From Phoronis australis (taxonomy: Eukaryota; Phoronida; Phoronidae), in assembly GCA_002633005.1 (NCBI GenBank), contig NMRA01000207.1, positions 173,500 to 237,499 on the forward strand: a stretch of 64,000 nucleotides of DNA, read 5' to 3'. The notes below the pieces were generated by a model, which did no database searches, had not been told where the DNA came from, and worked only from the letters and a program-made list of their open reading frames with translations. The translations under genes were made by a program, and so were the position numbers. Positions 59,501 through 64,000 of the stretch are shown piece by piece (position 1 is the first letter of the stretch; each line of letters begins with the position of its first letter).

Positions 59501-62500
59501 TGAGTGTCCATTGTCTAGGTTTTGTTAGAGTTATTATAGTTACAGTGCCCTGATTCAGTTAAACTTTTGACTTGATCAGACAGAGATTATGACGTTCTAT
59601 ATACAATATTCTATTTATTGATGTGGCGTATACTGAACCCCTCGCTAGAGCAGATCTCCCGACCCTTTAAATGTCTAAAAAGCGCGCGATCCTTCTGAAA
59701 GTGTACAAATCATATCACCACTTGTCACCACCTTTCTTGTAGGACCTCTTTGAGGAAAAAATGTCTCATTATAATCTTCGCAATAAATCTGTGCTATGTG
59801 TGACGCAATGTCGGTGCGCAAAGGTTAAACTAATTGTTAGTGTACGGCGCAAAACTTTGGAACTCTCTTCCCAATGAGTCCAAGTTCATGGACTTTTTAA
59901 GAATTTTATTAAATCTTGGACAGAACCACCGTGCAGGTGCGGTCTATGCAGATTTTAAATCTGGTGTGTGTGTGTGTGCGTGCGTGTGTGTATGCGTGTA
60001 TGCCATACTTTCATGATATTTCGTCAATGTGTGTTTTCTCATTTTGTCATGTGTTTGGGTTTATTGTTTTTTTTTTCATTATTTTATTATTTATACGTTT
60101 TTATGTAATTATCTACAGTCGGTGATATTAGCCTTTGGTTAATGTTTGTCTGTTTTGTCAAACTGACTATAAATAAAGAGATTTGATTTGATTTGATTTT
60201 ATCCCAGATGCAGTGGCCCAAATCGGCCACTAAATTCGAAATCCAATAACCCGAATAAATGTCAGTGAACATGCTGACCCGATGACAATAAATTCTGAGT
60301 TCATTCGACGTACCTCGGTACCTGGATATTTTTCAGGGCATCGTGTTTTCACGATTGTTTCAATCATTAACTGTATTCATACTAGTCGGTGGGCCAGATT
60401 TTGTAGGGCCTCTAGAAAATGGTTTTTGTGAGTACTTTAGGGGGGCAATTTTATTTTAGTGTTTTTTAATTCATTTATTAGAGTGTTTTCAAAATCTAAA
60501 AAGTTCCCACATATAAAGTTGCACATTTTTGAGAAATTTGAGTTTGAAGTTACCTAATAATCACCAAAGAGCTTAGTAAACTTATATTTGTAAAAACAAC
60601 AGTTTTGGTGACTTTTTTGTAAAACAAGTAATATGGTCCCATCAGTGGCATTGTATTGAACAATATTACACTCACATTACTTGTTTTACTATTGTAAATT
60701 AATTGTAAACAGTGAAATTTAAAAAATGTAAAGAGATACCTAGTGGCAAAAATGCAAACTAAGTCTGAATGTTACTAGGAAGTTATTCTGGCATTGTCAG
60801 GCAACAAAAATAACACAAAACACTTGAGACTGGGCAAAATGTGGGCCTCAATGACTAAAACATTGACTAATGATGTAAAATACAGCTTTTTTGCATAATA
60901 CACCAGAAATACGTTATAGCACAAATACAATATAGTTGAATGATCTCTGTGAATGTGCACAAAGACTGTATGAAAATAATAGATTATTCTGACAGCGTTT
61001 ATCAAACAGTATGAGACAAATACATGACAATGATCAAAGTATGTACTTTCTATGACTTAATCAACAAATAAAATTAACTTTTTAATACAAAAAGGGAATA
61101 ACGGGGTTGGAGGTCTATTTAGGGTTGACTTGTCAAAGAACTATCCAATGTTATGTTGTCAGTTGTCACAGCTGCACATTTCTGTACAGTTTGACCCAGC
61201 ATTGCAGCACAAACTCAGTTTCCCAGCACACATGTTCTTTTTGCACTTGCAGCGTTCATCGTTTAGTACTGTCAATGGAGATGCAGTCATTGCCATACAT
61301 ATTAACTGCAAAGCTCCACCGCCAAGGAGCCGACTATGGTCGATTAGAGAGGGTACAGCACTGCGCACTGGTGATTAGCCCGCAGGCAATGAAGGGTCAA
61401 AAACTAAGTCCCTGTTTGGAGGCGGGCACCATTTGGGCAAACGTTTGATCCAAAATATGTTATAATGGGCTGTGTTAATTAGAGTCAGCAAGTGAATTAT
61501 TGAACACTAGCCTCAATTCACTTTCGTATCTCTTAGACGGGCACATACTACAACAGTGGGTAGCTTCAACAGTCGTTTCTTAAGATTGCCTGTCCAAATA
61601 ACTTTATGCACACCAGCTTTGTGAAGAACACCTTCAAACTCTTGCTTTAGTTTTGAAAGGCAAATGACATCTCCTTGTGTTAGAAGCTTCGACCGCATCA
61701 CTAACAGAAGAGTCCCACTCAGTCGTATTGCTCTTTTCACAATGGACCATCTCTCATTGCATCATGGTTGTATATGTAGACTACTGTCTAACTGTATTGT
61801 GTCTGCACGACAGTAGTAGTAAGATTCCACTGCCTCTGCACGAATGTGCACCATGCTCACGCGTAAATGAAAGGGTCAGGTCGTATTTAATACTGGCTGC
61901 AATCCGGTACAAGTCTAAATAATCAACCAATTCGGGTCGAGTTCATGAACTGCCTCGCGACGAGAAAAATCTAGCCAAATGCATGTGCTGTTAATGAGAA
62001 TGTGCGACGACATCTTGCGAGATCGTGCTTTTCTAGCGAGACACTAGCGTTATTGAACTCGATCCCGTTCTAGGAATTAATTCGTGCCACCTAGTGCGCT
62101 AACTAGTAAAATTCAAACGCTCAAGGCAACTGATAAACTGTGAAATCATTTTAGGAGGTGAGATTTGAATGTCGCGTGGAGATTCCCGTTCACGACACTA
62201 GAGTGTAATTTTTGATTTGATACATGATGACATTTGTAGGTCATTTCCGAGATAACGTACTTTAGACACTTTGTGTATGCATAATATGAACGAACGTGAA
62301 AGTACAGTACCATAGTTATAGCCACACGTAGTGAGAAGTTTGCAACAACCCCGTAACTGCTCAAGAATACAAGCTACTACTGGGCATTATCTTACTTAGA
62401 CCAGGGGTGCGTTCAGTAATGCTAGGACCTACTCTAGGACCTAGCTGAAATCTAATCAACGTCACGTGTTCTCACTTAAAATGCACGACAATATCTCTCG

Positions 62501-63784
62501 TAATCTCGCGAAGTTTTGCTTTTTAGCGAGGTCCTAGCGTTACTGAACGGGAGGAAGGTCAGACATATACACATGTGGTATAATTGATGTTCAACTGTGG
62601 TGCACTCTCGTGGCAATTTGGCTTTTCTTTGTGTATGCCTCTATATCTATCAAATGCCCGATGTATTTTCATGAATGATAAATTTTCTGTTAATGAGGCG
62701 ACAGGTTCCGATTGCCGGATGGATTCATCGTATTCTGCGCCTCCCGGCAAATGATCGTGTTTTATTATTTCTGCATCTTTCTTGGCGTCAAACTCTATAT
62801 CCGCCAAAGCGTTTGTCATCCTGGTTATAAATATATTTTATTTTGCCTGTACCACAATATTTACTAAGTTCCTTAAGGATATGTTTGTTCCAGTTTAGAG
62901 TAGTGTGACGTCGATTTTCGACCAAATACGACTATGGCGTCCCCTAGTGGCACTTTTCCTTTGGTAGTGGCTCTACCAAGCACGTTCCTTTGTTGTTGTT
63001 GTTGTTAACAGAAATTGGCAAATAAGACGGTAGCACTTGCATTGTTTCAGGCGAATTGGAACTATGCCTGAGCCCTCTCAATGTCCTTTTTATAACATGA
63101 CACAAATAAACACCCCTGTACAAGCGTACTGTTTCCGGTGTAGTCGTGGGAGCATTTCAACGCTTTGCGCTGCTTATCTGCCCAAATCTGTGTACACGGT
63201 GAAAATGTCCTATAGTTGGAGATCAAAGCAATGATCGTTAGGCCGGAAACAATGCACAGCCTTCCGCCAGGGATGCTCACTGGTTCATCGAGAATTTTTT
63301 AGCGTCGAAAACTATCTACGGAGATTAACGCTATCTGCGCATATGCCAACGGCAGTAATTCAACCAATCATACGCCAGTTTGAAAGTCTTGCCAGTTAAA
63401 CCCTCACTTAATGTGATATAGGCTACTAGCAGTAGCTTGGCTAATTTTTTTATTTTTGTGTCGTTTCAGTGCTTGCAAAATGTCTCCGTTGTCATTGGAT
63501 CAAACGGCACGACAGTTAACGAAGATCAGTTCCTCGATTTCTCCATCGTCTTACTCCACTATGCAAGAAACGCAAAAGCAACTTGCACCGGTTCACCGAA
63601 TCCGAGTGCAAATGTCTCTGTCTACGTGAACTATTTGATGACGGATCACGGAGTTTTATTAACCTCCTTCACCGAACACATGCTTGAGCACGTGTTTGAC
63701 GACATGAACCGAACATACTCCCCGTCCAATCACGACCATGACCACGACCATGAACACGAAAACGAACACAGCGAGGAGACCAAG
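50635..63784 (+). CDS. ZIP-family zinc transporter, ZIP4/ZIP12-like, 5' part (partial)
   Basis: Two coding exons are visible: 50635-50820 (62 codons) and 63470-63784 (105 codons). They join in phase 0 with good GTAAGT donors and a TTTCAG acceptor; later exons lie beyond the window. The ATG at 50635 gives a clean signal peptide (MKNLVLCCATLFVCVYSQ). The lumen/outside domain then has FDNLGCEGACPK-CLQNV, EDQFLDFSIVLLHYARNAKATC and YLMTDHGVLLTSFTEHMLEH. This cysteine and LLHY pattern resembles the helix-rich extracellular domain of ZIP4/ZIP12, which precedes the zinc-transporting membrane core. A histidine-rich tail follows (HDHDHDHEHENEH), as is common in LIV-1 ZIPs and probably metal-binding. 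Several N-glycosylation sites (NRS, NIS, NVS, NRT) fit a secreted domain. The membrane helices are not in view, so assignment rests on the N-terminal domain alone. Small internal exons in the 12.6 kb intron cannot be excluded. Confidence 0.72.
52949..53178 (+). repeat. 40-base tandem array inside LINE ORF2
   Basis: Unit TATAGAGAAAGGGAGACATA followed by TGGGTATTCCTTACATGTAA starts at 52949, 52989, 53029, 53069, 53109 and 53149. The last unit runs into unique LINE sequence. The first two units have GATATATG and later units GACATATG, so the array is young. The unit covers the conserved LINE sequence LRIEKGRYM.IP and breaks the frame, because 40 is not a multiple of three. Confidence 0.9.
53474..53524 (+). 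repeat. ATT/ATC microsatellite, LINE 3' tail
   Basis: About 13 ATT units turn into CATCATCATT directly after the LINE 3' end, as often seen at non-LTR retrotransposon tails. Confidence 0.85.
53542..55852. other. non-coding intron sequence
   Basis: Part of the ZIP-like gene's large intron. An ATC microsatellite lies at about 53952-54000. No exon or element with clear ends was recognised. Confidence 0.4.
55853..56020 (+). repeat. dispersed repeat, copy 2 (partner at 14785)
   Basis: It shares TTTTCCCC.ATTCTT, ACGAGGTTG.GTACAT, TCACAACAA.TTATCG and ACCGAATTTCAGAA.AAAT with 14785-14960 in the same orientation. Confidence 0.6.
56021..57280. other. non-coding intron sequence
   Basis: No exon, RNA or defined repeat was seen. 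Confidence 0.4.
57281..57395 (+). mobile_element. MITE, GTTCAGTAACG family, copy 3 of 5
   Basis: The left end TTCAGTAACGCTAGGACCTA is followed by GCTAAAATCTAGCCAAATCC. The right end is TTTTTAGCGAGGTCCTAGCA...CTGAAC. The copy is shortened in the middle, where part of the CTCGCGAAGTC block is missing. Confidence 0.75.
57396..58748. other. non-coding intron sequence
   Basis: GTGTAGAGGGGACTAAC is repeated in tandem near 58191-58226 (period about 18). Nothing else was recognised. Confidence 0.4.
58749..58920 (+). repeat. dispersed repeat, copy 2 (partner at 35738)
   Basis: It matches 35738-35940 in the same orientation, including the TGCCGGATTATT block and TTTTGGGAATGAC. Confidence 0.55.
58921..59829. 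other. non-coding intron sequence
   Basis: No supported feature was found. Confidence 0.4.
59830..60200 (+). pseudogene. LINE 3' end with ATTTG tail
   Basis: The frame YGAKLWNSLPNESKFMDFLR is the usual C-terminal motif of CR1/jockey-like ORF2 (GAKLWNSLP). After a short 3' UTR the sequence ends in four GATTT-type units (60180-60199), a microsatellite tail typical of such LINEs. A GT-rich run lies inside at about 59963-60000. Confidence 0.65.
60201..61158. other. AT-rich non-coding intron sequence
   Basis: No gene was seen. TTGTTTTAC / GTAAAACAAG inverted blocks near 60620 and 60683 surround about 50 bases (ACAAGTAATATGG / CACATTACTTGT), a weak hairpin. Confidence 0.35.
61159..61740 (-). pseudogene. 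decayed cysteine-rich ORF of likely transposon origin
   Basis: Two minus-strand frames appear to belong together. The upstream one (61740-61513) contains QGDVICLSKLKQEFEGVLHK and NLKKRLLKLPTVVVCARLRD. The downstream one (61368-61159) ends in a dense cysteine pattern, RCKCKKNMCAG then CCNAGSNCTEMCSCDN. Such a CxC...C.C...C..CxC tail occurs at the end of ORFs repeated in many invertebrate genomes. I recall the pattern but cannot name the family with certainty. The frame is broken between the two parts. Confidence 0.4.
61941..62058 (+). mobile_element. MITE, GTTCAGTAACG family, copy 4 of 5 (diverged)
   Basis: The left end GTTCATGAACTGCCTCGCGA is eroded. The core AAAATCTAGCCAAATG, the CTTGCGAGATCGTGCTTTTC block and the right end CACTAGCGTTATTGAAC are recognisable. 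Confidence 0.6.
62411..62548 (+). mobile_element. MITE, GTTCAGTAACG family, copy 5 of 5
   Basis: The ends GTTCAGTAATGCTAGGACCT and AGGTCCTAGCGTTACTGAAC form a TIR of about 20 bases with one mismatch, the best preserved in the window. A GCTAGGACCTA segment at the left end is partly duplicated. The right end is 10 bases from the hypothetical ORF at 62559. Confidence 0.8.
62559..62819 (-). CDS. hypothetical 86-residue ORF in the ZIP-like intron
   Basis: The minus-strand frame starts at an ATG with A at -3, preceded by AT-rich TATATTTATA about 15 bases upstream. The protein is soluble and mildly acidic at first (MTNALADIEFDAKKDAEIIK), then carries FMKIHRAFDRYRGIHKEKP. The amino-acid mix looks more protein-like than the neighbouring shadows, but no family is recognised and no splice partner was found. 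It could be a small nested gene, a first exon or chance. Confidence 0.2.
   Translation of the reverse strand: MTNALADIEFDAKKDAEIIKHDHLPGGAEYDESIRQSEPVASLTENLSFMKIHRAFDRYRGIHKEKPNCHESAPQLNINYTTCVYV
62820..63469. other. end of ZIP-like intron
   Basis: A GTT run lies near 62995. The pyrimidine tract and TTTCAG acceptor at 63450-63469 define the next coding exon. Nothing else was recognised. Confidence 0.5.
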
Positions 63785-64000
63785 GTAAGTAATGACGTAA
63801 CAACGGCCTCTAGCGGTCAGGCAGCTTTTGCTTAGGTGTGCAGATTTCCTGGGCATTCCACGTATAAGCACAGACGATTGCACACCCGCTTTGCGTTCTC
63901 AGCTAAATGTGTCAAAAATACACCGCATATATTTGGGAACGCTCACTTGCAAGGTTAAATCCTATATTAGATTACTTCCACCATTTGCACAGGAAATGAA

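Overview
This window looks like nuclear DNA from an invertebrate animal. The genes are split by GT-AG introns of 0.4 to 12.6 kb. One gene is an animal-type aquaglyceroporin. Much of the rest is built from decayed non-LTR retrotransposons, Penelope-like elements (PLEs), tRNA-derived SINE copies and many short terminal-inverted-repeat (TIR) elements. Nothing I could see fixes the phylum; a marine invertebrate would fit, but that is inference. Two ambiguous bases (N) lie at 10999 and 36210.

Layout. 1-9900: no gene; three TIR elements of about 0.5 kb, a tandem pair of tRNA-like SINE copies and a small insertion with a 10-base target duplication. 9900-12440: a degenerate minus-strand LINE (endonuclease and reverse transcriptase) interrupted by a palindromic element, then two MITEs. 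12440-16190: no gene. 16190-26840: an aquaglyceroporin of seven coding exons and 302 residues (+ strand). Its introns hold four MITEs, a 43-base minisatellite and two foldback elements. 26900-28065: a possible minus-strand exon and a nested pair of inverted repeats. 31909-32929: two overlapping minus-strand reading frames that probably form one unrecognised gene, bracketed by two copies of a roughly 0.56 kb dispersed repeat. 36492-37766: an uninterrupted sulfotransferase-like coding region of 424 residues (+).

41300-50000 is a transposon graveyard: two plus-strand LINE fragments, a PLE reverse transcriptase, two PLE GIY-YIG domains and a minus-strand LINE fragment, with small foldback elements in and between them. 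At 50635 a zinc-transporter-like gene begins (ZIP/SLC39A, ZIP4/ZIP12-like extracellular domain). Its second visible coding exon is at 63470-63784, and the gene runs off the right edge. The 12.6 kb intron between them contains a LINE with an internal 40-base tandem array, three copies of a five-copy MITE family, a LINE tail and a decayed cysteine-rich ORF.

The genes do not form an operon or an obvious pathway. The aquaglyceroporin and the ZIP-like protein are both membrane transporters, but nothing here links them functionally. The most original items are the unrecognised gene at 31909-32929, the MITE family with TIRs like GTTCAGTAACGCTAGGACCT, and the several cases of one element nested in another.
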